Assembly (NCBI GenBank): GCA_946886855.1
Contig: CAMPJJ010000061.1
Coordinates: forward strand, 1-34,209
Reading direction: 5' to 3'
Source of the DNA: an uncultured Roseateles sp.
Lineage (GTDB): Bacteria; Pseudomonadota; Gammaproteobacteria; Burkholderiales; Burkholderiaceae
Length of the DNA stretch: 34,209 nucleotides
The notes under the pieces were generated by a model, which saw nothing but the letters and a program-made list of their open reading frames with translations, was not told the origin of the DNA and searched no databases. A program made the translations under genes and the position numbers. Shown piece after piece: positions 26,404 to 34,209 of the stretch (its first letter is position 1; each line of letters opens with the position of its first letter).

Positions 26404-27636
26404 ATGACTGCCCCGCCCTCGCCTTCCTCCGCCGCCGCGCCCGACGCCGCGTCAGACACCGACGTGACCCAGCCGCTCATCCGCGTCGACGACGACCCCG
26501 CCGCGCTGCCGCGCGATCAGTGGAACGCGTTGCTGGCCGCCTCCCCGCTGCCGTCGCCGTTCATGAAGCTCGAGTACCTGAGCGCGATGCACGCGTCCGG
26601 CTCCGCCGTGCCGAAGAAGGGCTGGCAGGCGCAATTCCTCAGCGTGTGGGACGGCGACGAGCTGATCGCCGCCTGCCCCGCCTATCTCAAGGGTCACTCT
26701 TACGGCGAGTATGTGTTCGACTGGGCCTGGGCCGATGCCTATCAGCGCCACGGGCTCGCGTACTACCCGAAGCTGCTGGTCGCCGTGCCGTTCACGCCGG
26801 TGCCCGGCAGTCGCCTGCTCGCGAAGGACGACGACGCGCGCGAATGGCTGGTGAAGGCACTGCGGGCCCTGACGGCCCGCTCGGAGTTGTCATCGGTGCA
26901 CGTGCTGTTCGGCGACGACCAGGACCAGCGCGCCCTCACCGGCCAGGACTGGCTGGCTCGGCAGCAGGTGCAGTTCCACTGGACCGGCGACGGGGTGCCG
27001 CGTCCGTTCGCGGCCTACCTCGCGACGCTGCAGCGTGAGAAGCGCAAGAAGATCCAGCAGGAGCAGCGCAAGGTCGTCGAGGCCGGCATCCGCTTCGAGC
27101 CCAGGCGCGGCGCTGCGATCACGGTCGAGGACTGGGACTTCTTCTACGAGTGCTACACGCTGACCTACCTCGCGCACCGCAACAAGCCTTATCTGACGCG
27201 CGACTTCTTCGCGCGGATGGCGTCGGACATGCCGGAGCATTGGTTGATGTTCGTCGCGCGGGATGCCGACGGGCAGCGCGTGGCCGCCTCGCTGGTGGCG
27301 ATCGACGAATCGCAGCGCGCGGCCTACGGCCGCTACTGGGGCTCGACGCGCTACATCCCCAACCTGCACTTCGACGCGTGCTACTACCAGCCGCTGGCGT
27401 GGTGTCTGGAAAACGGCTGGCGCCGCTTCGAGGGCGGCGCGCAGGGGGAACACAAGATGGCGCGCGGGTTGATGCCGGTGGCGACGCACTCGGCGCACTG
27501 GCTGGCGCATCCGCAGTTCCGTGAGGCGGTCGCGGACTTCCTCGCCCAGGAGGGCGAGGCGATGAGCGAATACATCGACGAGCTCGAGCGACACCAGCCG
27601 TTCAAGGCGACGCCGCCGGACGACGGCACCGCCTGA
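26404..27636 (+). CDS. FemAB-like GNAT protein (DUF482/PF04339 type)
   Basis: This 410-residue protein is from the family once called DUF482, which has a tandem GNAT-like fold related to the FemA/FemX aminoacyltransferases. The reaction is not established. I recognise it from the N-terminal WNALLAASPLPSPFMKLEYL, the central GEYVFDWAWADAYQRHGLAYYPKL, and the C-terminal GRYWGSTRYIPNLHFDACYYQPLAWCLENGWRRFEGGAQGEHKMARG pattern of the family. The ATG at 26404 is preferred to TTG 26395. It has no signal peptide or membrane helix, so it is cytoplasmic. It diverges from nadE (58 bp between the starts) and converges on the glycosyltransferase gene, with 10 bp between the stops. Confidence 0.85.
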   Translation: MTAPPSPSSAAAPDAASDTDVTQPLIRVDDDPAALPRDQWNALLAASPLPSPFMKLEYLSAMHASGSAVPKKGWQAQFLSVWDGDELIAACPAYLKGHSYGEYVFDWAWADAYQRHGLAYYPKLLVAVPFTPVPGSRLLAKDDDAREWLVKALRALTARSELSSVHVLFGDDQDQRALTGQDWLARQQVQFHWTGDGVPRPFAAYLATLQREKRKKIQQEQRKVVEAGIRFEPRRGAAITVEDWDFFYECYTLTYLAHRNKPYLTRDFFARMASDMPEHWLMFVARDADGQRVAASLVAIDESQRAAYGRYWGSTRYIPNLHFDACYYQPLAWCLENGWRRFEGGAQGEHKMARGLMPVATHSAHWLAHPQFREAVADFLAQEGEAMSEYIDELERHQPFKATPPDDGTA

Positions 27637-27646
27637 GACAGGCCGC

Positions 27647-28894
27647 TCAGCCAGCCGTCGTCGAGGTCACCAGCCGCGGCTGGGAACGCACGGCCTCGCC
27701 GGCATGCTCGCGGAAGAGCTTGGCGAGTTTCGTCGCCGCGTCGTCCACGTCATGTCGGGCGAGCACGCGCTCACGAGCGGCTTCGCCCATGCGCTGGAGC
27801 TCCGCATCGTCGAGCTGCAGGCAGTCGATCATGGCCTGCGCCAGCGGCTGCGGGTCGCCGGCCGGCACCAGCCAGCCGTTTTCCGGTCGGACCAGTTCCG
27901 GGATCGCCGCGATCGCGGTGCTGATGACCGGACGGCTCAAGGCCATCGACTCCATCACCACGACGGGCAGGCCTTCCGCGAAGCTCGACACCACCAACGC
28001 CCGCGACGCGAGCATCTCCTCGCGCACCTGGTCGCTGCTGATCCAGCCGGTGATCCGCACCCGGTCGCGCAACCGCAGCGCGTCGATGCGCGCCTCCACC
28101 GGCTCACGCAGTTCGCCGTCGCCGGCGAGCACCAGTTCGAAATCGATGCCCTTCGCCGCGACCAGCGCGGCGGCCTCCAGCATCAAGAGGTGGCCCTTCT
28201 GCTCGCACAGGCGGCCCACGGCCAGCAGACGGCGACCGCTCGCCGGCGCCGCCGGGGTCGCATGGAACGCCGGCTCCACGCCGCAAGGAACGATCGGCAC
28301 CTTGGCCCAATGCGAGTGATCCACCCAGCGGTAGATCTGGCTGCGGCAGAACGAGGAGATCGCCACGACGAAGCGCGAGCGGCGGATCTTCTCGCCCAGG
28401 TGCAGCATCTCGGGCCGGTCGAACTCCTCCGAGCCGTGGCAGGTGAAGCTGTAGCCGGGACCGCCCAGCGCCTCGATCAGCGCGGCGACCTCGGTCGCAT
28501 TGGTCCCGAAGTGCGCGTGGACGTGGTTCACGCCCTCGGCGCGCAGCAGCGGGACAGCCATGCAGGCCTCCGCCAGATAGATGAAATGCACCGGCAGCGG
28601 CCGATCGGCGCGGCGTCCCAGCTTCAGCGTCAAGGCCAGCGCCGACAGGAACTTCGCCGGCGACACCAGCGCCTGGCGCACCATCGCCTTCAGCAGCGGT
28701 CCGACGCCGCCGCGCAGCAGGTAGTGGGTGCGGGACTTCTCGTCCTGATCGGTCGGATCCGGCGCGGCATCGTCCCAGCCACGGACCGCCAGCCGCATCA
28801 CGTCGACGCCCTGTTGCTCCAGCGCCAGGATCTCCCGGCGGATGAAGGTGTGGCTGACCTTGGGATAGTGATTGAGCAGGTAGGCGACTTTCAC
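27647..28894 (-). CDS. Glycosyltransferase, GT4 family
   Basis: This 415-residue protein has two Rossmann domains (GT-B fold). The start is GTG 28894 (VKVAYLLNHYPKVSHTFIRREI), with GGAAG 9 nt upstream; the extension to 28966 does not resemble the family. HVHAHFGTNATEVAAL (about 124-139) and SFTCHGSEEFD belong to the acceptor-side domain. AVGRLCEQKGHLLMLEAA (about 225-242) and the EX7E motif EGLPVVVME (Glu307, Glu315) mark the nucleotide-sugar side and the retaining GT4 family. The closest theme is exopolysaccharide or lipopolysaccharide sugar transfer; donor and acceptor cannot be read from the sequence. No other polysaccharide gene is nearby. Confidence 0.9.
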   Translation of the reverse strand: MKVAYLLNHYPKVSHTFIRREILALEQQGVDVMRLAVRGWDDAAPDPTDQDEKSRTHYLLRGGVGPLLKAMVRQALVSPAKFLSALALTLKLGRRADRPLPVHFIYLAEACMAVPLLRAEGVNHVHAHFGTNATEVAALIEALGGPGYSFTCHGSEEFDRPEMLHLGEKIRRSRFVVAISSFCRSQIYRWVDHSHWAKVPIVPCGVEPAFHATPAAPASGRRLLAVGRLCEQKGHLLMLEAAALVAAKGIDFELVLAGDGELREPVEARIDALRLRDRVRITGWISSDQVREEMLASRALVVSSFAEGLPVVVMESMALSRPVISTAIAAIPELVRPENGWLVPAGDPQPLAQAMIDCLQLDDAELQRMGEAARERVLARHDVDDAATKLAKLFREHAGEAVRSQPRLVTSTTAG

Positions 28895-29049
28895 GTGACG
28901 AGACTTCCGTGGGGTGAGTCGCCCATTTTGGTGCCACGCGCACCATGGCACAACGTCAATCCCCAAAGCGGGGACATCTCAGTTGTAACGCACCGTGATG
29001 ACCCCTTCCCGGCACCACGTTTGCCATGCGGACATTCTTGCGGTCAGAA

Positions 29050-29076
29050 ACGAAAAAGCGCCCGCATGGGGCGCTT
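29050..29076 (-). terminator. Terminator after ppa
   Basis: On the minus strand AAGCGCCC (29069-29076) and GGGCGCTT (29056-29063) form an 8-bp stem with a 5-nt loop, running into CTTTTTCGTTTCTG. It lies 60 bp beyond the ppa stop. Confidence 0.8.
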
Positions 29077-29134
29077 GTCGTACGGCGGCGAGTCTTGTTC
29101 AGGCCCGCTCAAGCCGGGAGCTCCGGCCTGATGG

Positions 29135-29683
29135 TCAGGCCTTCGCAGCCTGCTCAGCCTTCGCGTAATTGGCCATCCCGTCGGTGATCTCCTTCTTCGC
29201 GGCGTCCGGGCCTTCCCAGCCCTTGACCTTCACCCACTTGCCGGCCTCGAGGTCCTTGTAGTGCTCGAAGAAATGCTGGATCGCCTTCAGGCGCATCTGG
29301 TTGATGTCTTCGGGCTTGGTCCAGTGCTCGTAGATCGGCAGGATCTTGGTGGTCGGCACGGCCAGCAGCTTGGCGTCGCCGCCGGCTTCGTCGTCCATCT
29401 GCAGCACGCCGATGGCGCGGCAGGTCACCACCACACCCGGGGTCAGCGGGAAGGGCGTGATCACCAGCACGTCGACCGGATCGCCGTCGTCGGCCAGCGT
29501 CTGCGGCACATAGCCGTAGTTGCACGGGTAGTGCATCGCGGTCGTCATGAAGCGGTCGACGAACAGCGCGCCGCTTTCCTTGTCGACCTCGTACTTGATC
29601 GGGTCGGCGTTCATCGGGATCTCGATGACGACGTTGAACTGCTCGGGCGCCTTCGCGCCGGGGGTGACTTTGTGCAGGCTCAT
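29135..29683 (-). CDS. ppa: Inorganic pyrophosphatase, soluble (family I)
   Basis: This soluble enzyme hydrolyses pyrophosphate released by biosynthesis and pulls those reactions forward. The metal-binding signature DGDPVDVLV lies at about 65-73, within [19 protein letters not shown]. The conserved [21 protein letters not shown] and the C-terminal [16 protein letters not shown] are all present. The length of 182 residues is standard. The start is ATG 29683. It is a single gene with its own terminator. A second, membrane-bound pyrophosphatase gene begins 4 kb away. Confidence 0.96.
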   Translation of the reverse strand: MSLHKVTPGAKAPEQFNVVIEIPMNADPIKYEVDKESGALFVDRFMTTAMHYPCNYGYVPQTLADDGDPVDVLVITPFPLTPGVVVTCRAIGVLQMDDEAGGDAKLLAVPTTKILPIYEHWTKPEDINQMRLKAIQHFFEHYKDLEAGKWVKVKGWEGPDAAKKEITDGMANYAKAEQAAKA

Positions 29684-29787
29684 GGTGGTGGACAGCGGTG
29701 AATGCGAGGGATTCCGGAGCGATCCGGAGAAGCCGCGATTCTAGAGGGTCGCCTGAACAGGGCCTGACGCCGCGCCCTCACCGGCAG

Positions 29788-30741
29788 TCAGGTGGTCAGG
29801 CTGTGCGCCGGCCGTTCGCCGGCCAGCGCCTGCGCCAGGCTCTCCAGCACCATCCGGCCCATCGCGGCGCGCGTCTCCTCGGTCGCGCTGGCGCGGTGGG
29901 CCTGCAGCACGACGTTGTCCAGGTCCAGCAGGGCCGGCGGCACGTTGGGTTCGTCGGCGAAGACGTCCAGGCCCGCGCCCGCGATGCGCTTCTCCTGCAG
30001 CGCCTTCACGAGGTCGGACTCCTTCACGAGGCGGCCGCGCGCGACGTTGATCAGGAAGCCGCGCGGCCCGATCGCGTCCAGCACCGTCGCGTCGATCAGA
30101 TCGCGGGCCTTGTCGGCGGCGGCGCAGACGATCAGCGCCTCGCTGTCGCGGGCAAGTTGCACCAGGTCTGACTCGAACGCCCACGGCACGCCTGCGATCT
30201 CTTTCAGATCGGTATATCGCACCGGGCAGCCGAAGGCGGAGACACGCTCCGCCACCGCGCGCCCCACTCGGCCGAGACCCACGATGCCCACGCGCATCCC
30301 GCTCACGCGGCGCGCCAGCGGGATCGCGTTCGGTTGCGGAAATTTCGGCCACAGACCGCCGCGCACGAAGCGGTCGACCGACGCCACGTTGCGGGCGGTC
30401 GCCAGCAGCAGCGCCAGCGCCATGTCGGCGACGTCCTCGGTCAGCGCGCCGAAGGTGCCGGTCACCGGCAGCTTGCGCGAGCGGGCGTACTCGATGTCCA
30501 CCGCATCCGTGCCGACGCCATTCACCGCGACGACCTCCAGCGCCGGCAACTTCTCCATCATCGACCGCGAAATGCCCGTGTGCCCGCCGGTGATCACGCC
30601 GCGCATGGTCGGGCCGCGCGCGGCGAGGTACGCCTCCGGATCGGCCTGCTCGAACAGGCGGTGCATCGTGTACAGCGCGTCCAGCTCCGTGTTGATCGCG
30701 GGCACGAGGATGGGATTCAGTTGGAGGATGTGCGGCTTCAT
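29788..30741 (-). CDS. D-2-hydroxyacid dehydrogenase (NAD(P)-dependent)
   Basis: A 317-residue enzyme of the D-isomer-specific 2-hydroxyacid dehydrogenase family, probably reducing glyoxylate, hydroxypyruvate or a related 2-keto acid. The dinucleotide motif GLGRVG is at about 155-160; an Asp after the second strand (RYTDL) suggests NAD rather than NADP. The catalytic residues Arg235 (NVARGRLV), Glu264 (FADEP) and His282 (QAHRAS) are kept. I start at ATG 30741 (MKPHILQLNPILV), the family-like start. Another ATG at 30789 overlaps the stop of the binding-protein gene (ATGA) and would add 16 residues. It is the second gene of a unit with the TctC-type gene. Substrate unproven. Confidence 0.87.
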   Translation of the reverse strand: MKPHILQLNPILVPAINTELDALYTMHRLFEQADPEAYLAARGPTMRGVITGGHTGISRSMMEKLPALEVVAVNGVGTDAVDIEYARSRKLPVTGTFGALTEDVADMALALLLATARNVASVDRFVRGGLWPKFPQPNAIPLARRVSGMRVGIVGLGRVGRAVAERVSAFGCPVRYTDLKEIAGVPWAFESDLVQLARDSEALIVCAAADKARDLIDATVLDAIGPRGFLINVARGRLVKESDLVKALQEKRIAGAGLDVFADEPNVPPALLDLDNVVLQAHRASATEETRAAMGRMVLESLAQALAGERPAHSLTT

Positions 30742-30785
30742 GGCGCTCTCTGCTTCAGGAAGGATCGGAAAGGAGTCGTCGGAGC

Positions 30786-31793
30786 TCATTCCGGCTGGAT
30801 GCCGGCCGTCTTGATGACGGCGCCCCAGCGCTTGTATTCGGCGGCCTGGAAGCTGGCGAGCTCCGCCGGCGTCGACGTGAACGGCTCCATGCCGTTCTGC
30901 TCGACGAAGCGCTTCACCGGCTCCGCGGTCATGGCCTTCTGCATCAGCGCGTTGATGCGCTCGACGACGGCCGCCGGCGTGCCCGCCGGCGCGTAGACCG
31001 CGTTCCAGTAGCTGATCTCATAACCAGGCAGCCCGGCTTCGGCGATCGTCGGCAGATCCGGCACCAGCGGTGAGCGCCTGGGGCTGCTGACGCCCAAGGC
31101 CTTCAACTTGCCCGCCTTCACCTGTGGCAGGCTGGTGGTCAGGTCCACGATCATCAGATCGACCTGACCGCCGACCAGATCCACCATCGCCTGCGGGTTG
31201 GCCTTGTACGGCACGTAGGTCAGCTGCGTCTGCGTCATCTGCTGGAACAGCTCCGCCGCCACGCGCGCCGACGAACTGCCGGCGCCGAAGGTGAGCGGCT
31301 GCTTCTTCGCGATCGCGCTGAGCTCGGTGACATTGCGCGCCGGGATGCGCGGATTCGTCACCAGCAGCAGGTAACCCTTCACCAGCGCGCCGACCGGCGT
31401 GAAGTCCTTCACCGGGTCGTACGCGAGCTTGCGGAACAGATGCGGATTGGCGGCCTGCGTCGTGTTGGTCGTGATGAACAGCGTATAGCCGTCTGCGGCC
31501 GAGCGGGCCACCGCCTGCGCGGCGATGCCGCCGCTGGCGCCGGCCTTGTTCTCGACGATCACCGGCACCTTGGTCGCCGCGGTGATCTCCGCGCCGAGGG
31601 CGCGCGCCAGGCCGTCGGTGGTGCTTCCGGGACTGGAGCCGACCACGAGCGTGATCGCGCGGGACGGGAACGCCTCGCCTTGCGCGAGGGCGCTGAAGGA
31701 AGCCGAGGGCGCGAAGCAGGCGAAAACGGCGGCGCCCGCGAAGGCGAGCGAGGCCCGGCGTCGCGCAGGCTGGAAGCGATCGGTGCGGTTCAT
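30786..31793 (-). CDS. Bug/TctC-family periplasmic binding protein
   Basis: Bug proteins are periplasmic receptors for carboxylates and small organic molecules, very numerous in Burkholderiales and usually without a dedicated transporter nearby. The 335-residue protein has a signal peptide (basic FQPARRR, hydrophobic core, cleavage near FSALAQG). The family pattern follows: FPSRAITLVVGSSPGSTTDGLAR, ENKAGASGGIAAQAVARS, GYTLFITTNTTQAANPHLF and LVGGQVDLMIVDL. The start is ATG 31793 with GGAGA 8 nt upstream. No TctA/TctB genes are adjacent. The partner genes (2-hydroxyacid dehydrogenase downstream, citrate-synthase homologue divergent) suggest an organic-acid ligand. Confidence 0.92.
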   Translation of the reverse strand: MNRTDRFQPARRRASLAFAGAAVFACFAPSASFSALAQGEAFPSRAITLVVGSSPGSTTDGLARALGAEITAATKVPVIVENKAGASGGIAAQAVARSAADGYTLFITTNTTQAANPHLFRKLAYDPVKDFTPVGALVKGYLLLVTNPRIPARNVTELSAIAKKQPLTFGAGSSSARVAAELFQQMTQTQLTYVPYKANPQAMVDLVGGQVDLMIVDLTTSLPQVKAGKLKALGVSSPRRSPLVPDLPTIAEAGLPGYEISYWNAVYAPAGTPAAVVERINALMQKAMTAEPVKRFVEQNGMEPFTSTPAELASFQAAEYKRWGAVIKTAGIQPE

Positions 31794-31901
31794 GCGGTTG
31801 TCTCCAGGGAAGGGGCATGACGGCTGGCATCGCGGAGGCTTCTGTTCGGCCTCCATCGATGTCGCATGGACTCATGCTGGCAGCGTGAAAACCTCGGGTC
31901 A

Positions 31902-31918
31902 ATATTGATGATCAATAT
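31902..31918. promoter_or_regulatory. AT-rich palindrome, probable operator
   Basis: ATATTGAT-G-ATCAATAT is a perfect 8+1+8 palindrome in the 194-bp region between the divergent TctC-type and citrate-synthase genes. It is AT-rich in GC-rich surroundings, and TTGACC (31897-31902), a possible -35 box for the minus-strand gene, touches it. It has the form of a dimeric repressor site. The regulator is not identified. Confidence 0.65.
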
Positions 31919-31945
31919 CAACTTGATGTCGCTCTCCCTCTACAC

Positions 31946-31962
31946 GATCGACTGAATCGATC
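31946..31962. promoter_or_regulatory. Second inverted repeat before the citrate-synthase gene
   Basis: GATCGA-CTGAA-TCGATC is a perfect 6+5+6 inverted repeat 26 bp upstream of the plus-strand ATG. It may be a second binding site or part of the promoter. A convincing -10/-35 pair was not found here. Confidence 0.4.
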
Positions 31963-31987
31963 ACTGAGCTGACCGTGGACAGGCATC

Positions 31988-33253
31988 ATGTTGATGAATA
32001 CATTGACGACATCAACGACACGGGACGACGCGCCGATGGCCGCCTGGATGACCTTGGATGAGGCACGCGACGCCCTCGGCGTGCGCGCGCAGACGATCTA
32101 CGCCTACGTGAGCCGCGGGCGCATCGGCGTCGAGCCCGATCCCCAGGACTCGCGCCGCAGCCTCTACCGCGCCGAGGATGTGAAAGCGCTGGTGCGCCGC
32201 AAGGAGACCGGGCGCACACGCGAGACGCTCGCGGCGACCACGCTGTTCGGGGCCGAACCCAGCATCCCGACGGCCGTCTCGACGTTCTCGGGCGGGCGCC
32301 CCTTCTATCGCGGCGTTGACGTCGTCGAGCTGGCAGCGACCGCGACGCTGGAAGACGCGGCGCGATTGCTGTGGGACCTCGACGCGCCACCGTCGTTCCC
32401 GCGCCCCGCGGTGGTGGCGGGCTCACCGTCTCGCGCGGTGCTCGCGGTCGTCGCCGCTGTGCCGACCGGCCGCGCCCGCGCGTTCGCTGAACTGGCGGCG
32501 CTCACCGCCACGGGCCACTCGACCCGCGGCCGCGTGCCCCGTGTGCTGATCGAGGAAGCCTCTGCGCTGGTCGGCCGGCTGGCCGTCGCCTTCGGCGCAT
32601 CGGACGAGGAATCGCTGCCGCTGCATGAACGCCTGGCGCGAGGCTGGGGCCAGCCGCGTGCGGTCGCCGCGCTGCTGCGCAAGACGCTGGTGCTCGCGGC
32701 CGATCACGAGATCACCAGCTCGGCGTTCTCCGCGCGCATCACGGCGTCCACCGGCGCCTCCTTGCCGGCCTGCCTGCTGGCGGGCCTCACCACCTTCTCC
32801 GGTCCCTTGCACGGCGACGCCACCGGCCGCGTGCGCACGCTGTTCGACGAGGTCGATCGCGACGGCGCCGATGCCGTCGTCGACCGCTACCTGGCGTCGG
32901 CGATGCCGCTGCCCGGTTTCGGTCATCACATCTACCCGGACGGCGATCCGCGCGCGGCGTCGCTGATGGGGGACTTCAAGCCGCCCGCCGCGATCGGCCG
33001 CCTGATCGACCGCGTGGTCGCGCTGACCGGCCTGCCGCCGTCGATGGACGTGGCGCTGGCCGCGCTCGTCGCGCGTTACAAGCTGCCGCCGGATGCCGGC
33101 TTTGCGATCTTCGCGATCGCGCGCAGCGTGGGCCTGCTGGCTCACGCGATGGAGCAGCTCGCGATCGATTCGGTGATCCGTCCGCGCGGCCGGTACATCG
33201 GCCCCAGCGCGCCGGGCCCGATCGATCCCCGCAAGGAGCGCCGCAAGCGCTGA
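31988..33253 (+). CDS. Citrate synthase homologue with N-terminal DNA-binding domain
   Basis: Residues 21-72 form a MerR/excisionase-like winged helix-turn-helix (MTLDEARDALGVRAQTIYAY, then a short wing SRRSLYRAEDVKALVRR). Residues about 80-410 are a citrate-synthase domain with all catalytic positions: His240 (AADHE), His275 (GPLHGDA, where most have GPLHGGA), His313 (GFGHHIYPDGDPRA) and Asp354 (SMDVALAAL). So it may still condense acetyl-CoA with a keto acid, or it may use the domain as a sensor for such ligands. The length is 421 residues, with a basic tail (PIDPRKERRKR). ATG 31988 has AGG closely upstream; ATG 31994 is also possible. It diverges from the TctC-type and dehydrogenase genes. 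It is not the TCA-cycle gltA. Confidence 0.85.
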   Translation: MLMNTLTTSTTRDDAPMAAWMTLDEARDALGVRAQTIYAYVSRGRIGVEPDPQDSRRSLYRAEDVKALVRRKETGRTRETLAATTLFGAEPSIPTAVSTFSGGRPFYRGVDVVELAATATLEDAARLLWDLDAPPSFPRPAVVAGSPSRAVLAVVAAVPTGRARAFAELAALTATGHSTRGRVPRVLIEEASALVGRLAVAFGASDEESLPLHERLARGWGQPRAVAALLRKTLVLAADHEITSSAFSARITASTGASLPACLLAGLTTFSGPLHGDATGRVRTLFDEVDRDGADAVVDRYLASAMPLPGFGHHIYPDGDPRAASLMGDFKPPAAIGRLIDRVVALTGLPPSMDVALAALVARYKLPPDAGFAIFAIARSVGLLAHAMEQLAIDSVIRPRGRYIGPSAPGPIDPRKERRKR

Positions 33254-33272
33254 CCGCAGTCCTCGGTCCGGA

Positions 33273-33360
33273 GAAGCCGGCGGAGCCGGTGCCCCTCGGA
33301 GCGAATTCCGAGCGGCGAGGAGGAGATTGAGCGCAGAGGGGCACCGGCTCCGCCGGCTTC
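33273..33360. repeat. 25-bp perfect inverted repeat (stem-loop)
   Basis: The arm at 33273-33297 is the exact reverse complement of the arm at 33336-33360 (25 of 25), separated by 38 bp. No T-run follows on either side, so this is not a classical terminator; read-through from the citrate-synthase gene would still fold into a very stable hairpin. Length and perfection fit a REP-like or miniature mobile palindrome, but no target-site duplication was recognised. Confidence 0.7.
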
Positions 33361-33452
33361 GGGCGCTGCGCCCCCACCGCCCGTAAAGGTGACGTGACAA
33401 GGCAGATGCCATGCCTGGGGCCAGTTGTTGCCCCGTCGCTGTCGCTCGCCCC

Positions 33453-33482
33453 TGCAAAGCCTGACACCCACCTTGCAAAGCC
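33453..33482 (+). repeat. Two 9-bp direct repeats, 21 bp apart
   Basis: TGCAAAGCC occurs at 33453-33461 and 33474-33482, exactly 21 bp (about two helical turns) from start to start, in the region upstream of hppA. The spacing would place two bound proteins on the same DNA face. The second repeat overlaps a possible -35 box. Confidence 0.35.
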
Positions 33483-33631
33483 CGTGAATCCGCTGGTAAA
33501 CGCTCATGCCATGCACTATTCACGGCCTTAGCATCGATCGACGGACTGTTGCTGTTGCGTGCGCGCAGGCCCGGCGCCCGCTGGATGGAACCGTCTCACG
33601 GATCAAAGAATCAGCGAGAGGAGACAACCTT

Positions 33632-34209
33632 ATGTCGACGAGTTTGGCGCTGTACTTCGCGCTGGCCTGCGGGCTGGCGGCGGTGCTTTACGGCTTTATC
33701 CAACGTAGCTGGATCCTGAGCCAGGACCCCGGCAATCCCCGCATGCAGGAGATCGCCGGCGCGATCCAGCAAGGTGCCGCAGCCTACCTGGCGCGACAGT
33801 ACCGGACCATCGCGATCGTCGGCGTCGTGCTGGGCATCCTGATCGGCGTCGCGCTCGACTGGAAGACAGCCATCGGCTTCTTCATCGGCGCGGTGCTGTC
33901 CGGCGCCTGCGGCTTCATCGGGATGAACGTTTCGGTGCGCGCCAACGTCCGCACCGCACAGGCGGCGACGCAGGGCATCGGACCGGCGCTCAACGTCGCA
34001 TTCAAGGGCGGCGCGATCACCGGCATGCTGGTCGTGGGCCTGGGCCTGCTCGGCGTGGGCCTGTTCTTCATGTGGGTGAGCGAGAGCGGCACCCGCGCGG
34101 ACAGCCAGACGCTCAAGCCGCTGCTCGGGCTGGCTTTCGGTTCGTCGCTGATCTCGATCTTCGCGCGGCTGGGCGGCGGCATCTTCACCAAGGGCGCGGA
34201 CGTCGGCGC
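33632..34209 (+). CDS. hppA: Membrane-bound proton-pumping pyrophosphatase, 5' part
   Basis: HppA couples pyrophosphate hydrolysis to proton (or sodium) export across the inner membrane. The first 192 codons are present and the window edge cuts the gene. ATG 33632 follows AGGAGA by 7-8 nt. The sequence shows helices at about 3-22, 59-75, 81-97 and 125-150, and the conserved [19 protein letters not shown] at the edge, just before the family's pyrophosphate-binding loop. [20 protein letters not shown] at about 38-57 is also diagnostic. K+ dependence is decided by residues beyond the window, so I cannot say which subclass it is. Confidence 0.95.
   Translation, partial: MSTSLALYFALACGLAAVLYGFIQRSWILSQDPGNPRMQEIAGAIQQGAAAYLARQYRTIAIVGVVLGILIGVALDWKTAIGFFIGAVLSGACGFIGMNVSVRANVRTAQAATQGIGPALNVAFKGGAITGMLVVGLGLLGVGLFFMWVSESGTRADSQTLKPLLGLAFGSSLISIFARLGGGIFTKGADVG

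Larger units (their letters stand above)
33254..33631. other. Gene-free stretch with repeats and hppA promoter region
   Basis: These 378 bp hold no plausible gene on either strand. They contain a large inverted repeat (33273-33360), then a small GGGCG/CGCCC hairpin (33361-33373), two 9-bp direct repeats (33453-33482), and weak promoter-like hexamers (TTGCAA at 33473-33478, TAAACG 18 bp on). The last 20 bp carry a strong ribosome-binding site, AGGAGA, for hppA. Confidence 0.6.

Noticed and set aside
28895..28966. Extension of the glycosyltransferase to 28966
   Set aside because: The extra residues do not look like a GT4 N-terminus, while the sequence from GTG 28894 (VKVAYLLNHYPK) does.

Overview
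The window is an ordinary-looking chromosomal segment of a GC-rich betaproteobacterium of the order Burkholderiales. The gene set and gene order point to the Roseateles/Mitsuaria/Rubrivivax neighbourhood; this is my inference from gene content and protein style, not from a search. I see no insertion sequence, integrase, CRISPR array or rRNA. Nearly all genes are housekeeping or conserved accessory genes. The interesting material is mostly in the regulatory DNA between them.

Layout. 1-2.5 kb (minus strand): tRNA-Leu(UAG), tig (trigger factor) and clpP, a protein-folding and proteolysis block with terminators after tig and clpP. 2.5-7.1 kb (minus): a two-gene RND efflux operon (lipoprotein adaptor, then pump) with a strong promoter whose start site is covered by a perfect 14-bp TetR-type palindrome. 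7.16-10.2 kb (plus): hpnC-hpnD-hpnE, the tightly coupled squalene-forming genes used for hopanoids, followed by an IclR regulator. 11.2-12.3 kb (minus): pbpG, a cell-wall endopeptidase.

12.4-20.5 kb (minus) is the branched-chain amino-acid region: ilvB-ilvH-ilvC, then pssA (phosphatidylserine synthase), then two different leuA genes in tandem. The first leuA is preceded by an undocumented-looking leader: an 18-codon peptide with Leu-Leu-Leu (CTG CTA CTA), an attenuator hairpin, and a sequence complementary to the leuA ribosome-binding site. Together these genes make acetolactate, then dihydroxyisovalerate, and feed 2-ketoisovalerate to leucine synthesis.

20.7-23.65 kb (plus): a sigma-factor gene overlapping a single-pass membrane protein (DUF3619), then a secreted DUF3106 protein, an RDD membrane protein and diacylglycerol kinase. 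I regard the first three or four as the best candidate for an undescribed envelope-sensing module. 23.7-26.35 kb (minus): nadE (glutamine-dependent NAD synthetase) followed by a PII protein, a pair that may couple NAD synthesis to nitrogen status. 26.4-28.9 kb: a FemAB-like acyltransferase and a convergent GT4 glycosyltransferase. 29.1-29.7 kb (minus): soluble pyrophosphatase ppa.

29.8-33.25 kb: a 2-hydroxyacid dehydrogenase and a Bug/TctC periplasmic binding protein (minus) diverging from a citrate-synthase homologue fused to an N-terminal DNA-binding domain (plus). Their shared 194-bp promoter region carries an AT-rich perfect palindrome. 33.25-34.2 kb: a gene-free 378-bp stretch with a 25-bp perfect inverted repeat, then the start of hppA (membrane pyrophosphatase), cut by the window edge.
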